A stretch of 64,000 bases of DNA, from the NCBI RefSeq assembly GCF_019130065.1, contig NZ_JAHSPG010000004.1:111104-175103 (forward strand), read 5' to 3'. Below are positions 1 through 9,272 of the stretch, piece by piece. The notes below the pieces were generated by a model. That model did no database searches and was not told the DNA's origin. It saw only the letters and a program-made list of their open reading frames with translations. The translations under genes and the position numbers were made by a program. Within the stretch, counting starts at the first letter, position 1; each line of letters opens with the position of its first letter. This DNA comes from Pinibacter aurantiacus. Its GTDB lineage: Bacteria > Bacteroidota > Bacteroidia > Chitinophagales > Chitinophagaceae.

Positions 1-885
1 ACCCGGAATAACCGCTTCATAACTTGCCCTTTTTGCTTTCCAGGTATCAGCCAAACTATCAACATAAGGACGCGTCATAAAATCAATAGTGCTGTCAGAT
101 TGAACTTCCACGCGATTATTCTTACTAAATGTTCCATCACCAAACGAATTGTTATAAGCAATTTGGAACAATGTTTTTATTGGATAATTGACCACTCTCA
201 GGATCTGGGTATCGCTTGAAGTATCCGTCACTACTTGAGGGAAAGTGAATTCTACTCCATCCAGAGCGGTTGCATACAAAGTATGATACTTGATTGCCTT
301 ATCCCATCTTCCGTTACCTTCTGCATAAAGATTTGCTTCGTCATTAAATCCTAACAATTCTTTTTTATGGGAAAATGCTAAATGTTCGCCACGGAAAAAC
401 TTTTCAATATTTTCTGCTGTGGCGTTTTCATAACTTGTTATGTACCTGATAACACCCCGTTGATCAATCCAAACATGATGGGGAACACTTAAATGTGGAA
501 ATAACCTGTTCAATATTGAATCCCCTGTCATCATGGGTGTCGTTGGAAGGGACTTCATTATCTTTTTTAAATATCTTTCAACATTCGCTCGCCTATCATT
601 ACTGACCATCATTATTTGAACATTGTCTTTAAACTCCTCCTGCAAAGAATCAAGGTGCGGCATTGCCTGTACACAGGAACTACAGCCTATGCCCCATAAA
701 TCTAAAATGATGAGTTTGCCTTTTAGATCATTAAAAGATTTTCCCGGTGGATTGTTTAATAAGGTCTCACCAAAAATAATATTTGGCAATGTATCTCCAG
801 GTTGCAAGCCTTGTTTGGTAGAGGTTTGCGCATATAACACAATTGCCGATGCAAGAAGGCATACGCACATGATTATCCTTTTCAT
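1..885 (-). CDS. TlpA/ResA-like thioredoxin-fold protein, C-terminus cut by window edge
   Basis: An open frame of 295 codons runs from the ATG at 885 to the window edge without a stop, so the C-terminus is missing. The product begins with an export signal (MKRIIMCVCLLASAIVLYAQ). A thioredoxin-like core follows with the motif LWGIGCSSC, a CxxC redox pair in the place where TlpA/ResA proteins carry WCxxC. The segment PHLDSLQEEF after it is the usual helix of the fold. Such redoxins often close SusC/SusD operons in Bacteroidota; this one starts 42 bases after the SusD stop, so co-transcription is likely. The natural role is probably periplasmic thiol-disulfide exchange, but the partner is unknown. 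The family call is firm; the substrate is not. Confidence 0.8.
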   Translation of the reverse strand, partial: MKRIIMCVCLLASAIVLYAQTSTKQGLQPGDTLPNIIFGETLLNNPPGKSFNDLKGKLIILDLWGIGCSSCVQAMPHLDSLQEEFKDNVQIMMVSNDRRANVERYLKKIMKSLPTTPMMTGDSILNRLFPHLSVPHHVWIDQRGVIRYITSYENATAENIEKFFRGEHLAFSHKKELLGFNDEANLYAEGNGRWDKAIKYHTLYATALDGVEFTFPQVVTDTSSDTQILRVVNYPIKTLFQIAYNNSFGDGTFSKNNRVEVQSDSTIDFMTRPYVDSLADTWKAKRASYEAVIPG

Positions 886-927
886 ACCGTAGTATAAATT
901 TAAAGTGTAAAAAAAATGAAGTTGTAA

Positions 928-2295
928 TTAGTATCCTTTGTTCTGCGTCAATGCGGGGTTTAAATTGATTTGACCAATAGGTATTGGCCAGAGGGTATCG
1001 CTCGGTACCCAATCAGGTTTGATAATGCTTAATACAGTAGCAGCCCTTCCAGTTCGTTTCAAATCAAACCAGCGATGTCCCCATTCAAAACATAGTTCCA
1101 TTCGTCTTTCCTGCTCTATCGCTTGTAAAATGCTATGCAGGTCATTAGCAGTCGTAGGTTTAAGACCCGCTCTTGCACGAATAACATTTATGTCTTTAAC
1201 AGCAATTTCTAAATTTCCCAATTGCGCATTGGCTTCGGCACGGATTAAATACAATTCAGCCAGTCTCATGACCACGTAATTTTCAGACACTTCCAGGCTA
1301 GTACGCACTTTATACTTAAATGGATAAAAGAGGATTTTGCCATTAAAAACGCGAGATTTTATCCATGCCGCTTTTCGAAGATCCCCTTCTTCAAAAGCAT
1401 CCAGCAATTTTGTCGTGATGAGAAATGACGGCTGTGTATTGTTGTTGGCCGGCAATATCAAATTGCCTTCTGTCGTATTATAATTGGGAAGTACCGGTTG
1501 CAGTTGCCAAATCGCCTCCGCACTTTCTTTTTGGAAAATAGTTGACAGATCATTGTCTAAATGAAATTGATTATTAGCGATGACCTCACTCGTTGTTATG
1601 GCTGCATTTGAATAATCATTTGTTTCTAACTGAATTCTTGCCAACAGAGTTTTTGCCGCCCATTTGTTTGGCCTTGTTCTTTCGGGTTCCGGATAATCAT
1701 CAGGAAGTAAATCAATGGCTTCTTTAATATCATTCACCATCTGCTTATACACTTCGTATTGCGATGTTCTTGGAAAGTTCATATTGACTTTATAAGATGA
1801 AGTCAACTCCAATGGCACATCTCCGAAAATATCTACGAGGTAATCATAACAAAAAACACGGATGAACAAGGCTTCACCTGATAGCCTTTGTTTAACTGCG
1901 GATGTAAGTACGGTAGATGCTTTGAGTTGTTCAAGTGCAAGATTGGCCGCATAAATATATTTATACATGGGTATCCAAAAACTACTTTCAATAAGCCCGT
2001 GATTGGTTTGTGAGATATTGCTTGCGGTAAATTCGTCAAACCTACCAGGCGTATAATAGTACAATTCATCTGCATACAAGCCTTCGAGCAAAGAAGTATA
2101 CCCGCTTGAAAATTGATTGGTACCATTCATCATCTCGCTGTAAATACCGGTGATGGTTTCAGTTGCCGTCGCATCATTTGTAAATGGTTTAGGGTTTACA
2201 ATCTGATCATCCGGTGGATCAATCGTTACGAATTTTTTACAACCATTTGCAATGGTCAATATTATACTAAGTAGAAGTATGGCAATTGTTTTCAT
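928..2295 (-). CDS. SusD/RagB-family outer-membrane nutrient-binding lipoprotein
   Basis: The 455-residue product is an exported lipoprotein: MKTIAILLLSIILTIANGC ends in a lipobox cysteine at about residue 19. The body has SusD/RagB features, including an N-terminal segment after the cysteine with the helix pattern NDATATETITGIYSEMM, and a C-terminal half ending in RRMELCFEWGHRWFDLKRTG, a hallmark of the family. The open frame extends upstream to 2334 inside the SusC gene, but the ATG at 2295 gives a proper signal peptide and lies 10 bases after the SusC stop, so that start is used. SusD sits on the cell surface as a lid over the SusC barrel and captures ligand. The ligand is not predictable from this sequence. 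Confidence 0.93.
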   Translation of the reverse strand: MKTIAILLLSIILTIANGCKKFVTIDPPDDQIVNPKPFTNDATATETITGIYSEMMNGTNQFSSGYTSLLEGLYADELYYYTPGRFDEFTASNISQTNHGLIESSFWIPMYKYIYAANLALEQLKASTVLTSAVKQRLSGEALFIRVFCYDYLVDIFGDVPLELTSSYKVNMNFPRTSQYEVYKQMVNDIKEAIDLLPDDYPEPERTRPNKWAAKTLLARIQLETNDYSNAAITTSEVIANNQFHLDNDLSTIFQKESAEAIWQLQPVLPNYNTTEGNLILPANNNTQPSFLITTKLLDAFEEGDLRKAAWIKSRVFNGKILFYPFKYKVRTSLEVSENYVVMRLAELYLIRAEANAQLGNLEIAVKDINVIRARAGLKPTTANDLHSILQAIEQERRMELCFEWGHRWFDLKRTGRAATVLSIIKPDWVPSDTLWPIPIGQINLNPALTQNKGY

Positions 2296-2305
2296 GGTCA
2301 ATTTT

Positions 2306-5300
2306 TTAAAATGAAAGTTTAACGCCTGCTGCAATAGTTACCAAAGGTGGCAATGTGGTTGTGCTTTTAGATTCCGGATCTAATCCTTTGTAACTGGTTA
2401 TGGTTGCGAGATTTTGGGCCTGCAGAAATACTTGCGCACTTGCCAATTTTACCCGGCTCAGCAGTTTATCGTTAAGACTATATTGTATTGAAATATTTTT
2501 AAGCCGGATGAATGAGGCATCGGTCAATATAGCGCTTGATTGGTTTACAAAATCAGTCGCCTGAACAGCCGCACCGGAATAGTCTTGTGAATACAGTTGG
2601 TATGGCCTCAGGTCACCAGCCGCTTGCCAACGATCCAATACCAAATTGCTTTGGTTAGCCATGAGACCCGGGGTTGAATACGAACCATACACTGGATCAA
2701 TTCCTTTCTGTTTCACAAACTGTAAATGAATATCCAATTGCCAGTTTCTATAACGAAATGTATTTAATAGTCCCCCATAAAAGCTGGGATCAGTAGTGCC
2801 AATGGTTATATAATCTCCGGTATTAATGATGCCATCTTTATTGAGATCATTAAAACGGTAAACCCCATTTTCGGGATCAACGCCAAGAAACTGGTAACCT
2901 CTTTTTAGATTCAACGGTTCACCAATTTGGTATCGAGTGGCATATGATGAACTTTCAAGTCCCGGAAATTTATCAAGACTGTTTTTTGTAATGCTGATAT
3001 TGAATGCAGTCTTCCAATCGAATTTTGATTTTCGAATATTCACTGTTTGCAGTTCTATCTCCCATCCTTTGTTGCTCACGACACCGGGGAAATTCATAAG
3101 GATGCTAGTGGCACCCGTCTGCCCGGGCAAACTGTATTGAATGATTTGGTTGGTACTCCTATTTTTGAACCACGCTGCATTGAGCATAATCCTGTTTTTT
3201 AGAAAGCCAAACTCCACAGCAATCTCACCTTTGATATTATTTTCCCAACTAAAATCAGGATTGTATAACCTTGAAGGTCTGAGTGCCGGTTGTCCCTGGT
3301 AAGGATAACGTGTAATAACATACGTATCCAGGTACTGGTAATTTCCTATCCTATCATTGCCTGTGATGCCATAACTACCGCGGAGTTTACCGAAGGATAA
3401 AAAGGGCAGTTTATTTTGTACAAACTGTTCTTCCGAAAATATCCATGCGGCACCGATTGCGCCGAAGTTGGCAAATTGTTTTCCCGGTCCGAAGCGGCTG
3501 GAACCATCTCTTCTACCGGTTGCATTGATCAGGTATTTACCTGACCAGTTGTAATTGATCCTTGCAAAAAGCGCATTGTAATGATATTGATTGGAGGTAC
3601 TGTTAACAACAATATTTGGTGCAGCATTGATAGACTTCAGCAGCAAGTCACTATTGTAACCATAGCCATCAGTAACCTGTGATTTGTCAATACTTTCCTG
3701 GAAAGTTGTACCGAGTAGCACGGCAAGTTTTCCTTTCTTTCCAACCCTTTCGTTGTTGTATTCTATTTGGGGTTCAATGTTCCATATTTTTTCAGAACTG
3801 ATCCCAAAGGAGTTGCTTCCCTGTGGCAAATAAGACGGGTCCTGTGAGGAAATCGGATAAAAAGCATTTTCGTTGAACAAAAACTGGTTATAGCCCAATG
3901 ACGTTTTTAATGTTAGGTGATCAAAAAACTTATAACTTATAATTCCTGTTGCAGTAAACCTGTCAGTTGATGTATTGTAAGGTTGTTGCAAAGTGCCATA
4001 AGGATTACCATTGGATATGGTGCCGGGTTTATCCTGCCATTGCAGCGCTCCTGTTGAATCGTAAGGCGCATACATATTGGGTGGCAAATAGATATAAGCC
4101 GTCATGTCTTGTTGAGGTAAATGTGTTTCCTCGTCGGTATAAGATGAACTGAAATTAAAATTGAATCGCTTGTCAAGGGATTGATGTGCGACAAAAACAT
4201 TTCCATTTATGCGCCTGTCAAAAAAATTACCGGTAAACACTGTTCCATCATTTAGATAACCCAACCCAAAACCAAATTTGGTATTGGCATTACCACCGCT
4301 TAGTTGAACCTGGGCATTTTCGGAAAGAGCAGTTTTACCGATTAGCATTTTTCGCCAATCATTATATCTTGAAGTGTCCCATACCAATAAATCAGGAGCG
4401 TTCGTCTCATCCGGCTCTATCGCGTCATTTTTAAACGCCTCTCTGCGCATCATCAGGTAAGTTGGCGTATTCATCAGGCCCATTGAATTCCGGACCTTTG
4501 AAAAATTTTGAGCATACGTAAAACTCAAATGGGTCCCCCCTTCTTTATACTTTTTCGTTGTAATGAGAATCACTCCATTTGCGCCCCTGCTTCCGTAAAT
4601 GGCAGTTGCATCGGCATCTTTTAAAACCTCAATGCTTTCAATGGTAGAAGGATCAATATTATTAAATGGACTATTAGCAACCAGGCCACTTCTTTTAGAA
4701 AAACTGGTAACATTGTTCAGGAAAGGTACACCGTCGATGATGTACAAGGGATCAGTTCCACTTTGAATGGAGTTCATTCCCCTGATAAGCACTTTGAAAT
4801 TAGAACCCGGCAACCCATTGCTTTGCGTTATTTGTAAACCGGTGATTCTTCCCTCCAAAGCACCAAGAGGATTGGCAACAGGTTGCTTGCTGATTTCATT
4901 GGCGGTTAGCCTGCCTACAGCACCTGTATTCAGACGTCGGGTGGTGGTGCCGTAGGCTATGACGATGGTTTCGTCAAGGGCTGCAACCGCTACTTTTAAG
5001 AACACATGAGAAAAGTTTTCTTTTATGATCGTAATTTCTTGGGGTACGTAACCGACACTACTAATAATCAAAACGGCTCCTTTGGGCAATGCGTCAATAA
5101 CAAAATTTCCTTTGTTATCTGTATTCTGATAGGTCTGTGAGCCTTTAATCTGGATGGTTGCTCCTGGCAAAGCCTCGCCTTGTTCATTGCTAACTATACC
5201 GGTTACCCGTAACAGCTGTAGGGAATCTTTTTGGTTGCTTTCAGGTTGCCTGCCTGATGATTTAATGGTGATGTAATGGTCCTCAATCTGATAGGTCAAA

Positions 5301-5602
5301 CCAATGTTTTTAAAACATGCGTCTAACACTGAATTAATGGAAGCATTTTTTAAATGAATTGAAACTAGTGGACGACTTGCCATATCCTCACGGGTATAGA
5401 AAAAATGGAAGGAACTTTGTTCCTCGATCAGCGCAAAAACCTTTTCAAGAGGTTGCTTGTTTACCGATAGGGAAATCTTTTGTGCATTTGCACTTTTTGC
5501 AGAGAGAGCCAAACAAACAAATAGTATCCCTACTACCTGCTTGAGTGAAGGTACTTGACATAAGCGTTCAGGCAATAGCCTGCCATATGCAGCTACATGC
5601 AT
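2306..5602 (-). CDS. SusC/RagA-type TonB-dependent receptor with STN signalling domain
   Basis: This 1098-residue outer-membrane transporter begins with a signal peptide (about residues 17-41, ending SAKSANAQ). It continues with an STN (secretin/TonB N-terminal) domain at about 45-115, a carboxypeptidase-regulatory-like domain at about 130-215, and a plug with the SusC signature (VLIRGMNSIQSGTDPLYIID, DADATAIYGSRGANGVILIT). The remainder is a long beta barrel ending in a typical aromatic residue (KLSF). The STN domain marks it as a transducer that reports ligand binding to a periplasmic FecR domain, which matches the FecR and ECF sigma genes just upstream. SusD follows directly. Probable role: energised uptake of an oligomeric nutrient plus self-induction of its own operon. 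Substrate unknown. Confidence 0.95.
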   Translation of the reverse strand: MHVAAYGRLLPERLCQVPSLKQVVGILFVCLALSAKSANAQKISLSVNKQPLEKVFALIEEQSSFHFFYTREDMASRPLVSIHLKNASINSVLDACFKNIGLTYQIEDHYITIKSSGRQPESNQKDSLQLLRVTGIVSNEQGEALPGATIQIKGSQTYQNTDNKGNFVIDALPKGAVLIISSVGYVPQEITIIKENFSHVFLKVAVAALDETIVIAYGTTTRRLNTGAVGRLTANEISKQPVANPLGALEGRITGLQITQSNGLPGSNFKVLIRGMNSIQSGTDPLYIIDGVPFLNNVTSFSKRSGLVANSPFNNIDPSTIESIEVLKDADATAIYGSRGANGVILITTKKYKEGGTHLSFTYAQNFSKVRNSMGLMNTPTYLMMRREAFKNDAIEPDETNAPDLLVWDTSRYNDWRKMLIGKTALSENAQVQLSGGNANTKFGFGLGYLNDGTVFTGNFFDRRINGNVFVAHQSLDKRFNFNFSSSYTDEETHLPQQDMTAYIYLPPNMYAPYDSTGALQWQDKPGTISNGNPYGTLQQPYNTSTDRFTATGIISYKFFDHLTLKTSLGYNQFLFNENAFYPISSQDPSYLPQGSNSFGISSEKIWNIEPQIEYNNERVGKKGKLAVLLGTTFQESIDKSQVTDGYGYNSDLLLKSINAAPNIVVNSTSNQYHYNALFARINYNWSGKYLINATGRRDGSSRFGPGKQFANFGAIGAAWIFSEEQFVQNKLPFLSFGKLRGSYGITGNDRIGNYQYLDTYVITRYPYQGQPALRPSRLYNPDFSWENNIKGEIAVEFGFLKNRIMLNAAWFKNRSTNQIIQYSLPGQTGATSILMNFPGVVSNKGWEIELQTVNIRKSKFDWKTAFNISITKNSLDKFPGLESSSYATRYQIGEPLNLKRGYQFLGVDPENGVYRFNDLNKDGIINTGDYITIGTTDPSFYGGLLNTFRYRNWQLDIHLQFVKQKGIDPVYGSYSTPGLMANQSNLVLDRWQAAGDLRPYQLYSQDYSGAAVQATDFVNQSSAILTDASFIRLKNISIQYSLNDKLLSRVKLASAQVFLQAQNLATITSYKGLDPESKSTTTLPPLVTIAAGVKLSF

Positions 5603-5755
5603 AGTTGTGTTGGTTTTAACTTGAGAGAATGCAGTTTTTTAAATTCCAGGGTTGTGCTGGCCGGTGAACACCGACTGCCCTTTTTCAATTGAATACCGGA
5701 GTGCCTTAATACTCACGGCGCAGTTTGAAGTATATAAGTGGTTTTTCTGACAGTA

Positions 5756-6943
5756 CTATGGGCTAACTTCTAATTTATTAGCACTCATCGTAAACCGTAC
5801 CTGCCCAGTTCGTTCTAGTAATCGTAGTATTTTAGAAAGTGGTTCTTTTCTTGAAATCGAAGCGTTAAAGTGCCGTTCTATTTTTCCTTGATACGAAATG
5901 TCTACATCATACCATCGTGCAAGCTGCCGCATGATGTTTTCAATCGGCTCGTCTTTAAAGACAAAATTATCATCCTTCCAGCCAGTTACTTCCTGCATGC
6001 TGGCGACCCCTGTGGTCACAGTCCCTGACGGTTCAATATTCGCCTGTTGTCCCGGAACCAGTATCTGTTGCTGCTTACCAGTCACCACTTTTATTGATCC
6101 TTCTACCAGCACTGCCGATTCGCGAGGTTCGTCAATATAGGTATTGATGTTAAAAGTGGTTCCAAGCACCTGTATGGAGGCGTTTGTCGTTTGTACCGAA
6201 AACGGCTTCGATGCATCTTTTGCAATCTCAAAAAAAGCCTCTCCTTCGATAAACACTTTTCTTTCATTTCCTGTAAAGGCGACAGGATATTTAATGGAGG
6301 ATGCCGCGTTTAACCATACCTGTGAACCATCCGATAATTGTAATTTATATCGACCGCCTTTGGGAACTGTTAGTGTATTATACGCTGTCGCATTCACCGA
6401 ACTTTTACTTCCGGTGTAAGCAATAGATTCGCCATTGGCGGCAATAACAACGGCACCTTCTTTTGCGACTGTTCCGTTTGTAGAATTAACAAGTTCGATG
6501 GTTTTACCATCTGTCAATTGTAAGACTGCCTTTGCAGATCCCGGTTGCTTATCTGGTGCATTGTTAAAAGCAATGGTCGATGGTATCGGGGTCGATTCTA
6601 CTGTGTTGGATTTAATAAACCAGTCAATGCCAAAGGCAATTAATACAATCGCTGCTATGGACGCTGGAAGTAACCATTTGCGTTTCGATTTCTCAGGAAA
6701 AATTTGCGTTTTGATTTTATCGTAGGCTGAGTCTTTGTCAAGGCTTTGCATGAAGCTCATGGCTTCGTTTATGTTCCGTTCATCGGTTAACCTGGCAAAT
6801 AATTCCATGTTTTCATCACTTTGTCCTACCCATTCATCCAGCTCGTCATGCTCACGTGTTGTCAGGGTTTTGTTGATAAACCCCGCAACCAGGTAAGCGA
6901 TGCGTTGCGCTCTTTCCTCCGTTTCTTGAATCTGGAAGTTCAT
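5756..6943 (-). CDS. FecR-family anti-sigma factor
   Basis: The 395-residue protein has a cytoplasmic N-terminal part of about 88 residues for sigma-factor binding. One membrane segment follows (WLLPASIAAIVLIAFGIDWF, about 90-110), then a periplasmic FecR domain containing LTVPKGGRYKLQLSDGSQVW and IEGEAFFEIAKD, and a C-terminal DUF4974-type region starting near NFVFKDEPIENIMRQLARWY. In this family the periplasmic domain contacts the STN domain of a SusC-like receptor, and the signal releases or activates the ECF sigma factor. The gene lies between the sigma gene (126 bases upstream) and the SusC gene (153 bases downstream), the standard order. Nothing appears truncated. Confidence 0.94.
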   Translation of the reverse strand: MNFQIQETEERAQRIAYLVAGFINKTLTTREHDELDEWVGQSDENMELFARLTDERNINEAMSFMQSLDKDSAYDKIKTQIFPEKSKRKWLLPASIAAIVLIAFGIDWFIKSNTVESTPIPSTIAFNNAPDKQPGSAKAVLQLTDGKTIELVNSTNGTVAKEGAVVIAANGESIAYTGSKSSVNATAYNTLTVPKGGRYKLQLSDGSQVWLNAASSIKYPVAFTGNERKVFIEGEAFFEIAKDASKPFSVQTTNASIQVLGTTFNINTYIDEPRESAVLVEGSIKVVTGKQQQILVPGQQANIEPSGTVTTGVASMQEVTGWKDDNFVFKDEPIENIMRQLARWYDVDISYQGKIERHFNASISRKEPLSKILRLLERTGQVRFTMSANKLEVSP

Positions 6944-7069
6944 TGCTTTAAATTTAATAAACTTTGGCGGCTTTTTTTGCAGGTATAATTACGGAAATAC
7001 CATGAATTCTGCGTCCTGTACAATTAAAACAACAGATTGAAACGCTCATTACAAAAAATAGCAAAAAAA

Positions 7070-7663
7070 TTATATCATGCTTTTAACAACCTGAAATGCT
7101 AAACCGATGAAAACAGTGAATGGTAGTTTTTTACGCAAGAGTATAAGCGCTCGCATTTTTTGAATGCGAACGTTATTGATGGAAGTATCTAATGCCGTAG
7201 CAATTTCAGTATAGCTTTTTCCTTCGATATAAAATTGCTGGAATATTCTCTGGTATCGCTTCGGCAAGCTCTCTATGGCATGCAGGATTTGTTGATAGGT
7301 TTGCGCCTGGACAAACAATTCAAAATCATTAGCTTGAACTTCTTCAATTATAAACGTGTAATCAGCAATGGCAGTCATCTCTTTCTTTTCTGCTTTTATA
7401 TAATTTATGCTGGCGTTACGCACCACGAGGTAAAGGAAGCTACGCAGAGAATTTTCTGCAAAGAAGCGCTCACGCCTATCCCATAGTTTTAAAATTGCAT
7501 CCGCTGCAGTTTCTTCTGCAAATTCCTTGTTGGAAGTGATAGAGTGTCCGTAATAAACCAAGGCAGGATAATATTTATCAAAGAAATAACTCAAAGCCTT
7601 TTCATCACCTTGTTGCAGGGCCAACAATTGTTCATCCGTAGATTTACTTTGAAGCTTGTTCAT
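7070..7663 (-). CDS. ECF-type RNA polymerase sigma-70 factor
   Basis: The 197-residue product has sigma region 2 (DKYYPALVYYGHSI through FLYLVVRNASINYIK, about residues 28-95). It also has sigma region 4 near the C-terminus (LPKRYQRIFQQFYIEGKSYT then an HTH with NNVRIQKMRALILLRK, about 130-180). Regions 1 and 3 are absent, as in ECF (group IV) factors. It starts the minus-strand block sigma-FecR-SusC-SusD-redoxin. Known members are held by the FecR partner and direct transcription of the cognate receptor operon. The last 15 residues are hydrophobic, a common tail in the Bacteroidota subfamily. Confidence 0.94.
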   Translation of the reverse strand: MNKLQSKSTDEQLLALQQGDEKALSYFFDKYYPALVYYGHSITSNKEFAEETAADAILKLWDRRERFFAENSLRSFLYLVVRNASINYIKAEKKEMTAIADYTFIIEEVQANDFELFVQAQTYQQILHAIESLPKRYQRIFQQFYIEGKSYTEIATALDTSINNVRIQKMRALILLRKKLPFTVFIGLAFQVVKSMI

Positions 7664-7741
7664 AATTACAATGGTTTTGAAATCATGAGTCCATTGTAAG
7701 CAGCATCGCAGGAATAAAAAATGGCGCGGAACTCAACTTAC

Positions 7742-7851
7742 CGATTTTGGGTACCTAGGAGAACCCGCACACGAATAAGAGAGCCCACGCCGTAGCGTGG
7801 GCATTCTACCTATCGTCTCGTGTGCATGAAATTTCCTAGGTTTCAAAATCG
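7742..7851. repeat. 110-nt imperfect inverted repeat (hairpin element)
   Basis: Several nested arms pair across one centre. The outer arm CGATTTTG (7742-7749) pairs with CAAAATCG (7844-7851). CCTAGG occurs at 7754-7759 and again at 7835-7840. GCACACGA (7767-7774) pairs with TCGTGTGC (7818-7825). The inner stem GCCCACGC (7783-7790) pairs with GCGTGGGC (7795-7802) around a CGTA loop. The unit lies between the divergently transcribed sigma and XRE genes. Its form resembles a REP/MITE-like non-autonomous element; a regulatory RNA fold is an alternative. The pairing is seen directly; mobility is inferred. Confidence 0.7.
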
Positions 7852-8000
7852 AGACTCAAAGCGAATGCTTCAAATTAGTTTATGAAGAATCGCAAAAATA
7901 TATGAATACCTATCTCATCAAAAACGAATATACAAAATAAAACAAAATCACACAGACATGTCTGTGTGGCAATTTTTCTATAATCAGGTTGCTTCGTTTG

Positions 8001-8234
8001 ATGATAGAAATTACACCAATTGAAAAGTTTGTTATTGATAAAGTAAAAGAAATGAGATTGGAAAGAAATATTAGTCAAGCTAACCTCGCGAGGCATTTAG
8101 ATGTTTCAGAGGGTTTTATTGGAAACATTGAAAATCCAAATTATCGCGATAAGTACAACATTAAACACTTAAACGAATTGGCAAAAATTTTCAAATGTTC
8201 TCCGAGAGATTTCTTACCAGAAAAACCTTTGTAA
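8001..8234 (+). CDS. small XRE-family helix-turn-helix protein
   Basis: A 77-residue protein made almost entirely of one HTH_3/XRE domain: VKEMRLERNISQANLARHLD then VSEGFIGNIENP form the two DNA-binding helices. The tail LAKIFKCSPRDFLPEKP is typical of the family. A TTG four codons upstream (7989) is also in frame, but the ATG at 8001 is preferred. It stands alone, divergent from the sigma gene. It is probably a DNA-binding repressor or the antitoxin-like half of a lost pair; no partner gene is next to it. Confidence 0.75.
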   Translation: MIEITPIEKFVIDKVKEMRLERNISQANLARHLDVSEGFIGNIENPNYRDKYNIKHLNELAKIFKCSPRDFLPEKPL

Positions 8235-8320
8235 CATATCAAATATTCAAAGAGGTACGAGAATGTAAAGCCGTCCTTTGCGTTCAGATTCCTCTATATT
8301 AGCGCCCAAACCTTAACCCA

Positions 8321-8377
8321 ATGAAAAAAATTCTTGTTGCAGTAGCTTGCCTCGTATGGCTGGTTGCCTGTAAATAA
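8321..8377 (+). pseudogene. truncated lipoprotein leader (18 codons)
   Basis: An ATG followed by MKKILVAVACLVWLVACK and a stop encodes a complete lipoprotein signal peptide with lipobox (LVAC) and then ends at once. It looks like the start of a lipoprotein gene that has lost its body. No longer frame resumes in 8378-8531, which is otherwise featureless. A genuine micropeptide cannot be excluded. Confidence 0.35.
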
Positions 8378-8531
8378 GGAGTTCCTACGCAATTTGATAT
8401 TAACAAAAAAACACTGAACTGCTGTGGTAAGTTAATGACTGCAGTTAATTCAACCAAACATCACAAATGATCACGTAGTAAATGTATCCGTGTTCTTTAT
8501 CATCAAGATTCTTTGTTTCTTTTTGGTCCAA

Positions 8532-9266
8532 TCAAAGTAGACACGATATTGTATATATAGTTTTTCTCTCTCCCCAAACTTTCGAATGAGATAAAATGAA
8601 ATCCTTAAACTCTAGATACGAAATAATTTTCTCTTTAGTCCTTATTTTATTGATCTCAACTTCATTGTTCGAAGACACTTTTGTGGCAAACCATGTAACA
8701 TGTTCAATTGGAATAGCCAACCCCAAAATCATTCCTGGTAACCCCCCTATAGATTCTGGACCTCCAGAAGTAACAATTTGTTCGCAAAAATAAGCGACAA
8801 TGTAAATAGAATCCATTATAACAGCATCAGCTCTTTTACATTCAAAACCGGCAATATATCGTCTCTCCTCCTTTATCTTCCACTCAATCTTACGAAGACT
8901 ATCTCCAATAGTGAATACAGTTTCAAAAACCTTTTTCTCGCTAATTCTTTTTTTGTTCTTAAGGTCTGTAAAAACAATATTTTCTTCTCCTGGTTGAGAT
9001 GGAAACACGGTGTTTTCAGTTGCTGCCCTACCTTCTTTATAAAGCGTTTCAGACTCTGAAAAATATAGATTGTAATAATTTGTCTTAAACTGAGAATACA
9101 TTCTTTTCTGTTCCGCAGCATTAGGATCATTCTTGCTATACAACGAATAAATATTGAATTTCCTTTCGTATTCAATTACGCCACCCCTAATTATCTCAGG
9201 CTGTTGACAAAATGAGCTGTTAAAGCCTAACAGTAATTGAAATAAGATCAACACTACTAATTTCAT
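8532..9266 (-). CDS. GLPGLI-family exported protein
   Basis: The 244-residue protein has a signal peptide (MKLVVLILFQLLLGFNSSFC) and the family signature GGPESIGGLPGMILGL at about residues 172-187, a variant of GLPGLI. The region before it (YIAGFECKRADAVI) is the standard lead-in to the motif. The function of the family is unknown, but its genes commonly follow outer-membrane receptor/barrel genes. Here it begins 6 bases after the stop of the barrel gene, so the two are almost certainly one operon. It probably acts in the periplasm or outer envelope. Confidence 0.85.
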   Translation of the reverse strand: MKLVVLILFQLLLGFNSSFCQQPEIIRGGVIEYERKFNIYSLYSKNDPNAAEQKRMYSQFKTNYYNLYFSESETLYKEGRAATENTVFPSQPGEENIVFTDLKNKKRISEKKVFETVFTIGDSLRKIEWKIKEERRYIAGFECKRADAVIMDSIYIVAYFCEQIVTSGGPESIGGLPGMILGLAIPIEHVTWFATKVSSNNEVEINKIRTKEKIISYLEFKDFILSHSKVWGERKTIYTISCLL

Positions 9267-9272
9267 AAAAGG

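Noticed and set aside
8778..9059. Plus-strand frames over the GLPGLI gene
   Set aside because: They are shadows of the well-supported minus-strand gene.
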